From assembly GCA_030248225.1 (NCBI GenBank), contig JASANE010024883.1, positions 1 to 64,000 on the forward strand: a stretch of DNA of 64,000 nt, given 5' to 3'. The stretch is from Trileptium ribeirensis (Eukaryota > Nematoda > Enoplea > Enoplida > Thoracostomopsidae). Shown piece after piece: positions 50,729 through 63,179 of the stretch (position 1 is its first letter; each line of letters begins with the position of its first letter). The notes under the pieces are model-generated. The model saw nothing but the letters and a program-made list of their open reading frames with translations. It did no database searches and had not been told where the DNA came from. The position numbers and the translations under genes were made by a program.

Positions 50729-53481
50729 TGGACTCGCGCGTTTATGTAAACTGGTAAATACGTTGGTTTCACTGATTGATTTAAAATACTGGGATGACGC
50801 TGACACAATGTTTTTTCTGATACCAGTTATGGTTTTTGGTATTGCTAATACTATAAAAGCAACGTTGTTTGCTTTGTACTCGTCCATGAGCCACGCTACA
50901 CGCATGGCTTTACAGCATGCAGAACAGCCGCTGAGATTTTAAATTTCTGAAAGTTTATCATTTGTAACTTTTGAATATTTCCTACTTTTTGATCATTGCG
51001 GAAACCAATTTGTTGGATACTACTGTATTTCCGAAATCCTGAATCACCGCGCAGGCGGCTTAAAACCATCTTGGCGTATGCTTGATTTATCGATAATGTT
51101 CCTGCGTGATCCTAAAGTTCGCCGTAAAAATACCTGCTGCCACTGTATATGTCTACGTAAACTACGTCAAACTGAATATAACTTCCGCTCAACGATCGTA
51201 CACTAACCATGTTCGCTCCGTTTAGCCTCACTGCGTGCATTTGCTACAGCTACTATATATGTATGTGTGTTTTGTATCCGTACAGAATTTGAATTGGTGC
51301 AATCATGGGAAACGTTTTTACCTTTAGTAGAATTGATTAAAATTGGCCAGTTTTCTTCAGGTGTTTGCAGTTCCATAATTAAAAAAGTCTGGAAAACAAG
51401 ATTCAAAAAACAAAAAGGACAGCTAATCAGTTTACTCAGCAACAATAAAACTTTAGGACAGTACATATAATATAAATTGGAGAAACTATAATAAATATTT
51501 TTCAAAACATTGTTATCACTACCTAGCCTATAACAATTAACAAGCATTGATATGTCCTCAGAAGAATTTGGAACCGACACAATCTTGAGCTTAAAACTGC
51601 TTAATATATTAGATAATCCGAAATATTTACTGAAAAACCTCTACACATGCTTTAAATCAGAATCAGTTAAAATTCCGTGGACAAGTTTAAAATATATTTT
51701 AGTGTGATAGCCTTTTTATTTTCTCAACAATTCCAGTTATATATTTAGAGAAATATAATTCTCATCTATTTAGAGAAACCATTTTGGGGTAAAAATCGCC
51801 ATATATTCGACGATCAACACACCTTTACAGCTTGTATCGCAGAATTACAAAACGACGAAACTCAATGTTTCCAGGTCCAAAATATAATATAAATCCTTGA
51901 AAGCAACTGTTCAGAAAAACATGTCGTTGTCTGACATCCCAAAATTGATATACATTAGAGACCGCATCGGGTCCAAAACTCGACTGCAGTCTTTCAAGAT
52001 ACATACTCTACATGTGCTGGCATAAAATGCCATCATCGATGAATGAAAACAGTAGGAGTTGTTAAAATATATGTTCGTGTTCAGCAATTTTGTGCTGTAC
52101 TTATACCTAATAGTCATTGTATTACACAAATATTGACTATAGCCAGGTACATCAAACCTTACGTTGGAATTATGCAAAACTGTGTACTGTGTACTACACA
52201 TAGATAGAACATGATATGCGATGGCACTGTTGACTGATACCTGGACTCGATCCGACTGCGGTCTCTAATACATATTAGCTCTACTCGATGAATTAAAACA
52301 TAATTGCCCCGAGCGCACTGCTAAAATATGGCCAAGTTACACGCGTGTAAATACAAACTTTAGCGAACCAAGGAGATAATCCCATCCGGAATCGCAGACA
52401 TTTTATTTCCGGCCAAACTTACGTGCGCGTTTCGTTTTAATCAAAAGGTTATAACCGGACCAGTATTACTCTTAACAGTATTATTACCAGTAAAGCAATT
52501 GATGAGCGCAGACAAACTGTATGCAAGTATGGACACATTCGCAAAATCTTTTTGCACAAATCTATTCTCATTGTATATAAATATTAAGTTATATCAAACC
52601 TACAAACAGTACCCTGTTCGTCAGGAAATTCATTTGTGTGTCTGCAAATTCGTATAGATAGTATAGTATAGATTCGTATAGGTATTATCTATCTTACCAT
52701 TCGAACCAGCTCATTGAAGATCGACACAATTCGAAAAACAGCAGGTGATTTTTATTTATTTTTTCGTGACTGATTTTGTCTTATTTCTTCTTAAATATTT
52801 TTGCTCTTAATTTTTAACGGATTAACATATACGAAATTTTGAAAAATCTAGTTTAGCATGAAAATACTAAATGAGACAAATCATATTAGTAAATCTAAGG
52901 CTAGCCTTATTATGATAAAAGGCACCTGCGAAGGTTAACAATAAATATCTGTACCTTATATTACTTTTGTATTTCGATATCTAGCATTGTCCTTCTAAAC
53001 AGAAGGATTATTCATAAGTTCAGTCTAATCAGATCCCGGATATCTCGTTAAAGACATTATATATTTTAATAAGATCATACAGCAGATCAAACGATTGTGT
53101 TCACGCTTAATTTTACATTTACCCAAAGAGTTACTTGATGCCGTTTCCCACACTGCAAATATTAAATTAGCAAAAATTTACTATGTCTTAATAATGTATA
53201 AAGCAAAAAGATAAGTAAAAAAACTCTTCTTAAACTGAAAATAAAAAATGCCAGGAATACGAATACAACAAGTATTTTCTGAAGTGTGTGAATAAGCTAT
53301 ATATAATTGATGGAACGATACCAAAATATGTACTGTTTTTATAAACTTGGCACTGTGAGTTACAAGAAGAAGCAAACATTACTTGTTTCAAAGATTTCGT
53401 CACAGTGAGAAGCATCTGCGCTCAATTTTTATCTGCATATATATGTTTAGTAACAAAAAACAGCGTTTACGTGTATTACGC
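50729..53481. other. No gene seen
   Basis: AT-rich. Segments at about 51955-52060 and 52240-52330 share GACCGCATCGGGTCC/ATCCGACTGCGGTCTC-like words and GATGAAT, suggesting diverged repeats. No coding support. Confidence 0.45.
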
Positions 53482-53606
53482 AGAAGCGGCTTAAGATAAA
53501 TATACTTGACCAAAAATAGTGGATTTTTTAGCAATTGGGTTTTAGAAGCGGCTTAAGCTAAATATCCGGGACCCAAAATAGTTAATTTTTTAGAAATTCA
53601 GAATGG
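53482..53606. repeat. Tandem duplication, 2 x about 62 bp
   Basis: AGAAGCGGCTTAAG starts at 53482 and 53544, each followed by a TAAATAT, CCAAAATAGT and TTTTTTAG order, diverged by several substitutions. Confidence 0.8.
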
Positions 53607-54059
53607 TTTCATATAGTAGCTTTTGAGACGGCTGTTAGAATGGTAATTTTGCCATACAGTTTTTAGCATGGACTGTTCACAAGTATATAAGCAATATGAT
53701 CTTTTTAGGTGGTAATCGACATGTGCTTAAGTGACCATTGATCATAAAAGAGCTATTGGCGAGCTTCCGAGGAAAGCGCAATTTGTACCAGCAAACGGAT
53801 AAGTCATAAATACGACACGTCTCTTTGACACATTTGGCAATTATTTCTCTGTAAATGGCTCCACGATCTTGCAGAAACAGCATATGTTGCTCGTTCCATC
53901 GCCTATGCTTCGACAGAATATAACCCTAGTAACGCTATCGAGATCGAAGAATGTAATTAGTGAAGCATAGGTACACCTACACCTTTTGCGTGCACAGCTA
54001 ATCAGCTCTCGATAGCATACGTCCATATGCTATATGTGGATATATAAATTTCGAATTAT

Positions 54060-54590
54060 GCGTCGAGAAACCACGAGGGCGCCATACTCCCATACCCACA
54101 AAACCACGGGTCGCAGAATAAAATCAACACCGGCAATGAGTTTCCTATGCCCGAAAACCGGTCCGAACAAATTTTAGAATTTTGGGTCGAGGAACCACGT
54201 GAGTGCCATATCTCATACCCCATAACTCAAGAACCGAAGCCTTGATCGAAAAACAAAAAATGCGCATCGGAATTTATCATTTTACTATGAAATAAAACCA
54301 ACCAGAGAAAAAATCTAAAGTTAAGATAAAAATAACCTTGCTTCCGTGAAGGGCGCCAAATGGGGTAAACACCATCATTTTCACCTCTGACCTGAAACCA
54401 GACTCCAAATTCAAACAAAGCTATGGGATGTACGCGGTAAAAAGACTATGCCGGTTTGAATGAGCCCAAGATTACGCAAATCGGTTAAGTCGTTCCCGAG
54501 TTATGGCCGATCAAACCCATAGACAGAATTTAAACACACAGCATCCGCTACGTTACACTACGCTCTGAATATCTATATCAAACATCCAAT
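54060..54590. repeat. Dispersed copy of the 24-kb repeat
   Basis: This has the same landmark order as the units at 24040-25000: CAACACCGGCAATGAGTTTC, AATTTTGGGTCGAGGAACCA, CTATGAAATAAAACCAACCA, CGGTTAAGTCGTTCCCGAG and CTACGTTACACTACGCTCTG. The orientation is the same. It contains one unit plus the tail. Confidence 0.85.
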
Positions 54591-55277
54591 CGTTTCGTAA
54601 GTATTAGTTCCGTAATGAAAACAAAAATAAACTAGTTGTGGCAATTAATAAAGCAGTTATGGTTATATCCCTACGAATCTTAATAGCACTTTCGTTGGCT
54701 AACATTGTGTGTCTTGTTCTTATTCGTGAATACTGATTGGCTATTTTGGCCAAAGGTGATTCTGACTGGCTAAAATGACCATGAAGCATTGCTTTATTAA
54801 GCAATTCCTAGGGCCTAGGACAGAGCTAGGTGCCAATCTTACAACGAAAATGCAAAAACTGTGTCCGGCATCCAAAAACCCATCTACAATTATTTCCCAG
54901 GAAATCCAAAATAAAAAAAATTGGCGATTTTGTGTCTCGGATATTTAACTTAAGCCTAGAGTATGAGTGATTTGGTTACTTTTAAGTTAGCTGTTACTTT
55001 ACTAAAGCTCTTGTGAGTTCATACAACTGACCTCCTAATTACCTTAACCTGAGCTTTAGAATTACGCTATTAAATGACGGTTATATTATGTTTGTAGTCG
55101 CCCCCGAATGGCTGGCTGGCAGCAATCGACTACTATTTAGTTGAAGTTTTGCGCAATCCTTAGGCCCCTTAATGGCTGACCAATTGGATGGTTGTTAGGT
55201 GTAGAGTTCTCGAGATGTTGGTTATCGAATCTACTCACCTTACTCTCCCGGTATTTTCAAGACTAACACTACTTGTT

Positions 55278-55523
55278 GAACCGACTCCGAATGGCCGGCT
55301 CACCCAGCAAGCAATGCACGGATCCACCTGTTCTACTCGCTCTGGCTTTCTCACTTGACACTTGGGGCCGAAATTTGTAAGCTATTATTAACTACTATAG
55401 TTAATACTGTTGGGGCAGGTGCCTTTTTCACCACAAAATTTTTCTTTTTCTTTTCACTAAAGGCCGCCCTGGTATTCCCTGTCGCCCTCGGCATGGCATT
55501 TGAGCGTAATGTGTACGTATAGA
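55278..55523 (+). other. Hydrophobic open frame without ATG start
   Basis: A plus frame runs from a TGA at about 55275 to a TAG at about 55521. A possible acceptor (GCTCACCCAG) lies near its start. Its second half is strikingly hydrophobic (TIVNTVGAGAFFTTKFFFFF then SLKAALVFPVALGMAFERNV), like one or two membrane helices. The minus strand is also open. No family is recognised. The Phe run comes from a TTTTTC tract, so chance is quite possible. Confidence 0.2.
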
Positions 55524-55564
55524 TGTATGTATAGCCTGTTATATATGATATAGAACTAGCTATG

Positions 55565-56363
55565 TATTTATCTATAAATATATAAAATATAATAAAATAT
55601 ATATACTTATCAAAATTCCCCATCCCCATAAATTCCCCAAAACCTAAATTTCTTTAAATAAAATTTATACAAAACACACTTTTTCTTTTTCCCCACCCTT
55701 TTTCCTACAATATATTCCTTACTCACCCTTTTCTTTTACACCCAACCAAAATTTTACCCAAAATCCATTTTTCTCCTTTTTCCCATTTTTCTACTAAAAT
55801 TCAAACTACCCTCCCACCCCCAATACCTAACCAAACCCCTCCAAAATTTAATATTTTCTTCCCCTTTCCTCCTCTATCAAAATATCTAAACCTTCCGTTT
55901 CCCCTCTTATCTTTTCCCATAAAATTTTATTTTTCTAAATTTTCACTTTTTCCTCATTTTTCTCCATTTTTCAAACATTCCCCATTCCCTCAAAACTCAA
56001 CCCCCATCCCCTAAATTTTAATATCCTTTTTCCCTTACCACCCCTATTCATATATCTACCCCACCCCTTTCCCACCACTCTATTTTCCATAAATTTATAT
56101 TTTCCAAAATTCCCATTTTTCCCCCAACTTTTCACATTTTACAAACATCTCCTATTTTATCAAATCTTAACCCCCACTCCTCAAAATTAAAATACAAACT
56201 CCCCTACCTACCCCCTTCACCATATTAAAATTTCACAATCCCCCTCTTTATACTTTTCTCAAACCACACCCCAACTTTCCACCCCTTTTCTCATTTCAAA
56301 TTTCTCATTTAAATTCCTTTTTAAATTATACTAAATAAATATATAATATATATTATTATATTC
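55565..56363. repeat. G-depleted satellite-like tract (one G in 799 bases on the plus strand)
   Basis: Only one G (55897) occurs on the plus strand over 799 bases, although C is frequent (many CCCC and CCACCC runs). The tract is built of diverged tandem units of about 170 bp: TAATATTTTCTTCCCC, TAATATCCTTTTTCCC and AAAATACAAACTCCC landmarks fall at about 55850, 56018 and 56188. Pyrimidine-rich runs alternate with AAAATTT. Both edges are AT-rich. It contains no gene. Confidence 0.95.
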
Positions 56364-57158
56364 GCGGCAAGCGCGTGTTATGTAAATATGATATAGGGTA
56401 TTGTTATTTTCGCCGGTTGGGCGTCTTCCATTGGTATACATGGTTACTCATTGTTGTATAGTGAATTTAATAATGATAATGTTAGTAGTTATGTGATTAT
56501 GATGGTTGCAGTTTTTAGTTTTCAATTAATTACTTAGCTAATTTAAGGGAGTTTATCATAGGGTAATACTACGTGTCAATTTTAAGGTAGACGGTGTTAA
56601 TGTTTTCTTTCGATAGCGGTGGTGCGTATGGAGACCGATAAGGCCATTCTGATTAATATTAGCGATGTTTTAAATCTAATCCGAATTTACTGATTGAGTT
56701 GCAGAAAGGGTTATGTCATGGTTTTCACCTATGTTTTTCTTTATTTCTGTTTCTCATGATTCTCTTCGGAAATAGTCCTCGGATATTGATAAGTGAATTG
56801 CGAGTCAACATAGAAGCCCATGTAAATTTGGATATTCAGGACAGAATCGTTTTGAGAAATTGGTAGCTAGCGTGTTTTAACGTACATGGTGGTGCGTTGT
56901 CTAGCGTATAATAGTACGGTATTTGTTTTATCATATTGCTATGCACAAGTTGATGGATGCCTAGTCGAATAGATGATGGCTAAAGGTACTAGAAGCTTCG
57001 TTAATTGGTTTCGTGTGGATTGTGCGTAATATTTTAAAGCGTGGCGAAAATGTTTCGTCCCGTTGCAAAGCCTTGGTAGAACCGCGAGGTATTATCAATG
57101 TATCGTCATCCATAGCGTTGCTATTACGTTGGTTACGAATACATTCATATGAATAGCT
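56364..57158. other. G/T-rich, C-poor interval, no gene seen
   Basis: Immediately right of the G-depleted tract the plus strand becomes G- and T-rich with few C (GGGTATTGTTATTTTCGCCG, GATAATGTTAGTAGTTATGT). It starts with a CGCGGCAAGCGCG near-palindrome. It lies where the 3' part of the minus-strand reverse transcriptase would be expected, but no further RT motif is readable. Confidence 0.4.
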
Positions 57159-57161
57159 TTA

Positions 57162-57950
57162 TGCGAGTTTCGCTTGATGCGGGATGAATCCAAATTGAGA
57201 TAGATTAAAAAGATTATTATTTGCGACGTAACGAATTAGCTGCTTTTGTACAAGCTTTTCAAGTATTTTACTAATACAAGATGTTAAGCTAATAGCTCTA
57301 TAATTACCAACATCCTCACGATCACCTTTTTACACAGCGGAATGACATTTGCTTCCAACCAATGGGCCGGGAAAGCATCTGTTCGTAAAATTTTTTTAAA
57401 CAATTTAAACAGTGGTATTGCCAACACCACCGCAGAATTTCTTATAACACAATTGGGGATATTGTCCGGACCGGGTGACGAATCAAGCTTCACAGCCTGG
57501 CACAACCTAAGCACATCAATACTTTCAAACTCCACTGTTTCAATCCGTAAAGTTGTTTGCTGCATTACCGGAGGACCTGTTTCATTATTATTTGAAAATA
57601 CACTGGAGAAATAACTGTTGAAAAGATTAGCACATACTTGAGGATCCGAGATGTAGCTTCCATTGTATAGCAGTGGGCCGCAGACTGATTCCGGTTTCAG
57701 CCGGGAACGAGTGTAGGACCAGAAGTTTTTGTGATGACTGCCTAGCTTATTAGCTAAATTTGTTTGATACCTTGACTTTGCGCGAGATATTTCGGCGTTA
57801 GTTAAATTAGTAATTTGACGATAATGCAGGTACGATGCATGAGTTTTGGAACGCTGGTATGCACGTTGGGCGTTTCTTTGCCGTATCGCTACGGATTGGT
57901 AGTCTTTAGCTAAAGTTGTAGCTACAGATTGGTCTCCCGGAGCAAACGAA
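57162..57950 (-). mobile_element. Jockey/CR1-like non-LTR retrotransposon, N-terminal part of reverse transcriptase (broken)
   Basis: Read on the minus strand, the fragment starts in the linker before the RT (RNAQRAYQRSKTH ... SRAKSRYQ ... HHKNFWSY ... GPLLYNGSYISDPQVCANLF ... YFSSVF), then shows the RT entry motif SSPGPDNIPNCVIRNSA, FPAHWLEANVIPLCKK, and after a frameshift GDREDVGNYRAISLTSCISK, ILEKLV and LSQFGFIPHQ. These are motifs of jockey/CR1-clade RTs in the right order. The frame is broken at least once and the match ends abruptly after FGFIPHQ. The element is inactive here. Confidence 0.88.
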
Positions 57951-58984
57951 AACTTACGAAACCTATTACCACTTTACTAGCACTCTAGACCACGAACTCG
58001 TGCCCCAGCTAGAGAAGAGTATAATTGGTGGTCACGATTGTGACTCAATTGTAAACGTTGTGTATTATAGTGACTGCTGGGGGTCGGAGCACCGCGCGAG
58101 CACGAAGTTATACTGCCGTACGAAAAGTTTAAGCTCCGACAGTCGGGTACTGAATTATTACGTTGGATTAGCTTTAATATTGTTCTTAGTAAAAGTTGTG
58201 ATCGGTTACATAGCTAATGGGTTACGCCAGCACCAGTGTGTTATTGCCACGGCGCTTAGTTTTGGTTCTCGGAGGTGATAGCTGGAAGTAGACGGAGTGT
58301 TACAAAAGGTTTCTAAAGTGGTGGCTTGTATTTTTTGGAGTTTCTGATTTTACTAACCGCTAATTTAACGTAAAATATTACACTGCACCTGAATCTTCTG
58401 TTATGTATTGATTTTGGCTTTGGAACTGTTTACCCGTATTAAAGAACGGCGCTGTAACGGTGCTAAACTTCATAAATAAGTATTTTACGAAATAGTTAAG
58501 TTATTAATACTAATCTTCCTTATAAAAACCCTTAGTGGCTATAAGTTTAATAGGAGCGGCGTCATATTAACAAATAATAGTTAGTTAAAGCTTACAATTT
58601 CGGCCATTACGTGCGTGTCACGTGAGTAATATCAGGGTGAGTAGCACAGGTGGGCTTTTGGTTAGTAGTGCGACTGGTCAGCAGCTGTACGGGGCGGCTC
58701 AGCAAGAAGCGCTATTCTTGAGGAGACTGGGCGAGTAAGGGTAGTGGAATCGAATTACACCATCGAGCACCAATTTATCCCAAATTGTCTGATAAGTCAG
58801 CTGTACGGGGGCTTGCCTTTTGAGAAAAGCTCGACTGAATAGTAGTCGACCGCTACTACACAGTTGTATTTAACGTAGTTCGTCAGCCAGTCGGGTGCGA
58901 CTTGTGTAATATAACCGGCAAGTATTAGCATAAACCTAAGGTCTAGGCTGAGGTAATCAATTAACCCTGTAATCGCTAGCCGGT
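57951..58984. other. Interval between the two RT halves
   Basis: This holds two unrecognised open frames: a plus-strand one at 58000-58278 with a hydrophobic C-terminal half (VGLALILFLVKVVIGYIANG), and a minus-strand one at 58797-59000 containing CVVAVDYYS, faintly like a retroelement integrase strand. Neither is strong enough to name. If the RT halves arose by one inverted insertion, this could be the upstream part of the element. Confidence 0.3.
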
Positions 58985-59410
58985 CGGCAGTCGGCTGCAA
59001 AGCGTTCTACTTGTACACAGCTTTTGGAATGTTTCGATGACTGGTCCATTTCACTGGATATGGGAAATTTAGTTGATATTGTTTATATCGATTCTGCCAA
59101 AGCCTTTGATACAGTATCGCACAAGAAATTGTTGCACAAACTTTCATCGTTCGGTATCTGTCTTAAAGAACAGGCGGTTTCGTGGAAGAGTAAATGAAAC
59201 TTGCTCTATATATTATCCAGTAACTTCAGGTGTGCCGCAAGGCTGTGTACTTGGTCCTTCGCTGTTTCTGTTGTATATAAATGATATCAATAATTATGTT
59301 ATGCCTAATGTTAATTGCAAAATTTTTGCTGATGATATTAAACTTTATGTTCATGCTCAGGTCCTCGGAAATCTCGGGAAATTGTTGAAAAGTGGCGCGA
59401 TAAATACCTG
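58985..59410 (+). mobile_element. Jockey/CR1-like retrotransposon, central RT part including the FADD catalytic box (broken)
   Basis: On the plus strand the frame reads [46 protein letters not shown], then after a deletion and frameshift [40 protein letters not shown] and [12 protein letters not shown]. These are RT motifs A ([10 protein letters not shown], with its catalytic Asp), B ([11 protein letters not shown]) and C (FADD). The fragment begins exactly where the minus-strand half stops in the RT order. It is interrupted and inactive. Confidence 0.9.
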
Positions 59411-60965
59411 AGAAAATATTGGCCAAAAATTAATCCTGAGTCGTTGATATTCTATTTTTATTTCAGATATGTATTTCAAATGCGCGTCTGAAATAGTACG
59501 CATTGCTAGATACTAAGCTTAAATAATTGTGGAGATATAGATTGCTAACCTCTTCACACGATCAAAATTTTACCTTGGAGGTTTTAAGTTGGGAGTTGGT
59601 TTTAAGGCTAGCTCCGCCCTAGGGGAATATCCACCCAAGTTCGCTGTGGGTCAATCGTGCCTCCCAAGTCATCCAGGCTTTTTGTAATTGAATTTTATCA
59701 CTTTTTTGCATTTACATCATGTTATTTATTTTAGCTAGTTAATTTTACCGCATATTTATTATTTAGCAACTGAAAATCTGATTTTACTTTAGATTTTGCC
59801 ATGAATAGTCGAAACATAAGAAGTTGTAGTGTCTTTTGATATTGCTGTTTTTTAAGACGATCATTTTTGGTCTCACTTCAAAATACTTGGGGAGCTGCCG
59901 AAATCGTATCATTTTCTAAGGGGAGCCAGGATTTTTATGGCTGCACAATTTCAGTAAAATTGATTTTCTTGATTAAAACTTCGGGGATGGGGGATGTGGT
60001 ATCGAAACAGAAGAAATTTTCGGGTCCTTTTAAATCGGCGACCGCCCCACCCCAAGTATACATACGTATCCAAAAAGCACAGACTAGTCCCGATACACGC
60101 CGGCCTCCTACCTTCACTGCAATATTCATCATTTAGCCACTGTTTGCAGGTTACATGCTATAGTGTTTATTTTTTCAATTTATTGCGACCAATTGACGGT
60201 GTCGAAAATGAAGAATTGTATCATTTTAGGTAATTTTTAAGTATAGGTGTACACATTATTGCTTAAGTACTTATATTAACGAGTTGCACGGTTACTATAA
60301 AGCAACTCGGACATTTTTGAGCCAAAGATTGTCGAAATGGTGTGATATATGACGTCTTATATCGAACTATTATATTTTACGTAGGATGCATTACAGGGAT
60401 GCATTAACGTCTGAGCTTATGGCATATAGTTTGTGTCCCTAAGGTAACATAGTGTTATAGCATATTTTGCTATATAGATGTGTAGTATTTTTGCGCAGTT
60501 TTCGTAAAATGTTTGAAGAGTGCTTCTTGGTCCTTTAGGCACAACTTGATGAACTTGTGCTCCAAAGTTTAGATGAATGAAATCATTCTCAATGAATAAA
60601 GGTAGGAAATCTCGACAGACAATCAAGTCCATGGTGCCACCTTACTAAAAGAAATATGCGTTTCACTGCGTAAATGATCGAAACATTTTTGGAACGGAAC
60701 GTTCGAATTTCGGGAAACAGTTGTGTTCTGTATTCCATGTACGTTGACCGTGGACGGTTTTCATTGTCTTTAGCTTTAAACAACTTTGGCACCCTTCATT
60801 TCTACGAAGACTAGACCCGAACTCGGGGTGTCGTCAACTGTTTCGGGGATATGTTTTTCCAACTGCATCAGAGGGGAAAACGTGAAATGACTACAATAGG
60901 ACAAAAATTTAAGGTTTATTTGTGAGGCCCTTAGGCTCAGTCTATAGAGCCAAGACGAGACGAGC

Positions 60966-61340
60966 ATTATAGAACATTCTTGATGTCCAGTACGCAATAA
61001 CCAAATATTAGAAGAGGACTGCATTTTGGAAACGGGGTTCGTCCTCAGTAAAACTATTGAAACCCCTGAAGAGGTAGAATACAGACGAGTTGGTATTTAG
61101 ATTATAAAAAAATCCAATGTGCTTTATAATTTTCTAGACAATTGCTGTAAGGTAAGAAACATGCAATAACATGCGAATTTTGGAAATCCGATGTTCCTGG
61201 TAGTGGATCGACTAACTATATTCGGACCCGCAGCGGCTTAGGGAGTGGTCCCACAGAGAAAAGATGTTCGTTCAAGTTATAAAATTCGATGAGCTGATAT
61301 CGCTTGAAAAGCCTGAGTCGCGAGATATGGTCTGTGAAAC
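60966..61340. repeat. Dispersed repeat copy 2, uninterrupted
   Basis: AGAACATTCTTGATGTCCAG, then GCAATAACATGCGAATTTTG and AGGGAGTGGTCCCACAGAGA, then GATGAGCTGATAT line up with the flanks of the fold-back at 46.8-48.0 kb. No coding content was recognised. Confidence 0.6.
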
Positions 61341-63179
61341 ACTCGTACCCTCATGAACAGACTTGGTTAAAAACCTGTAAAAGTCAGTTTATTTTGGCCA
61401 TTATGACCAGAAAGATGGGATCGTAGCTCTTTACTGAATTAAAGGGGACATCGTTATCACTTTTGCTATGGAAACAAAAAAATGCCTAAAATTTATTCAA
61501 AAGAAGATGAGTAATGAGTTACGCCATGCGTTAAGAGTAAGTAGTTACGTAATAGTGTAATTTTCACTATTTTCTGTCTCGCTTTCCCGGTGGTCAACTA
61601 CATTTGTTCAAGAAACAATTTTAATTTTTTTAAGTGTAAAAAGCAACATATGACAGCTTAAATTGTCGCATGTGCTATTAACATAATTTGTAAGAAATAG
61701 AAACACATAACTCTATTATAACCTTCAAGATGTAAAGAAAAATGTGCAATAAATTTTCGTGTGAACGTTTTCAAGACTTCAAATTAGAAACGTGAAAGTT
61801 AAGGCCGACAACTTCAGCTACGGTGTATACTGTCGTTTTGATTTGAGTGTTAAACCATTTGGCTTTGTGTATTTCCAATTTTAAATGAGTAAGATGAGTT
61901 TGCTCCGGGGTATTAAATAGGTTGTTCCGAATCGGTTTTGAACACAGTTAATTTGGTAACAAAAGTTCTTCAAATCGATTTTGTAGTTACTAATTCTCAT
62001 CACTAGCGGAATGGAGGAAATTGTAATACGTAGTCGTACAGCTCGACTCGACACGGCATTAAAATGCTTGCCATAAAATTAATTTGTGCCATATTCGTAC
62101 GCAAAAGGCCAATTTAAAACAGGCTTTTAATGTTTAAATTAGAAAATTCAAAGCCGATTGTCTTTGATACCACAAATTGAAACGGTGACTAAATTTGGCC
62201 GTCTATGGGCACATCGTGTTACTAGTTCCAGCAATACCATAAGGCAAGTACCATACTCTTCCTTATCCATAGCTGGTTTGGGATATTACTTGAGGTGGCG
62301 AAAAGAACATTGTGGAGAAGCCCGATCAGATATTTATGTACTGGCTAATCAAATCCATTATATTCGCTATTCGCTGAAAATTGCGCCATAAAGAATGAAA
62401 ATAGTGGCCACCGCATTGCTAACAACTGCGTTTATAAATCTAAATACTGATCGTAAAGTTAAAATAATAAATCGTTTCAGAAGTGTAGCTAAGACTTCTA
62501 ATTGCGGTTAAAATTAAATTAAAATTAAAAGGATAGTTTGTTACTCGATTTAACCCTATTTCTCGAAATACAACTATTAAAATTATTGTAAATTGCTGCG
62601 TCGATTCTTAAGGTTTTTACCGTGGGAAGCAAAAAATGTCATGGGTTATTGATACATTTGCCTGTTCACAGTGGTCTTGGGACCTCCATGTTCGTGAGAT
62701 TTTTCCTCATGTATTGTCCCCAACCACTCGGCCGAACCCACCGTGATCAACTAAATACATAATTTTTTATGTCTGAACATAAATCATCCCTATGCTTTTT
62801 TATGCAAAACGTTTCTTAAATTTCTAATGCTAAAATGTCGCTTTATAGCTTGAAAATCTATGCACGTTAGTAAAACTACACCAAAATAAGGAAATAGTAT
62901 TTTTATCTTTATTCCGTCGCCCACTTTGAAATTTCGTCCTAGAATGAAAATGAGGACTCAAAGTCCCGCCTACATGTCGTAGGGCTGTGGACAGGCCTGC
63001 TAGACAGGGCTATATACAATAAAATTTAGCAAAGGGGAACGAACGAGCTTGCATCCGTTTTTACTCGGGCAACCAAAAAGGCCAGGGAACCCTAATCTCT
63101 GACTTTAGAGAAGCTAGTATATATAAGTAGTATACATTGTAGGGTCTATGTGCCGTCACAGCTTACTTTGGCCATGTCA
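61341..63179. other. No gene seen
   Basis: AT-rich. One 77-codon plus frame (62158-62391) lacks recognisable features. Confidence 0.45.

Noticed and set aside
58797..59000. LTR-retrotransposon integrase (VAVDYYS)
   Set aside because: Only one short, weak motif with none of the flanking integrase residues; too little to claim.
60776..61024. 82-codon minus frame as a gene
   Set aside because: It overlaps the dispersed repeat shared with 46.8-48.0 kb and has no recognisable domain.
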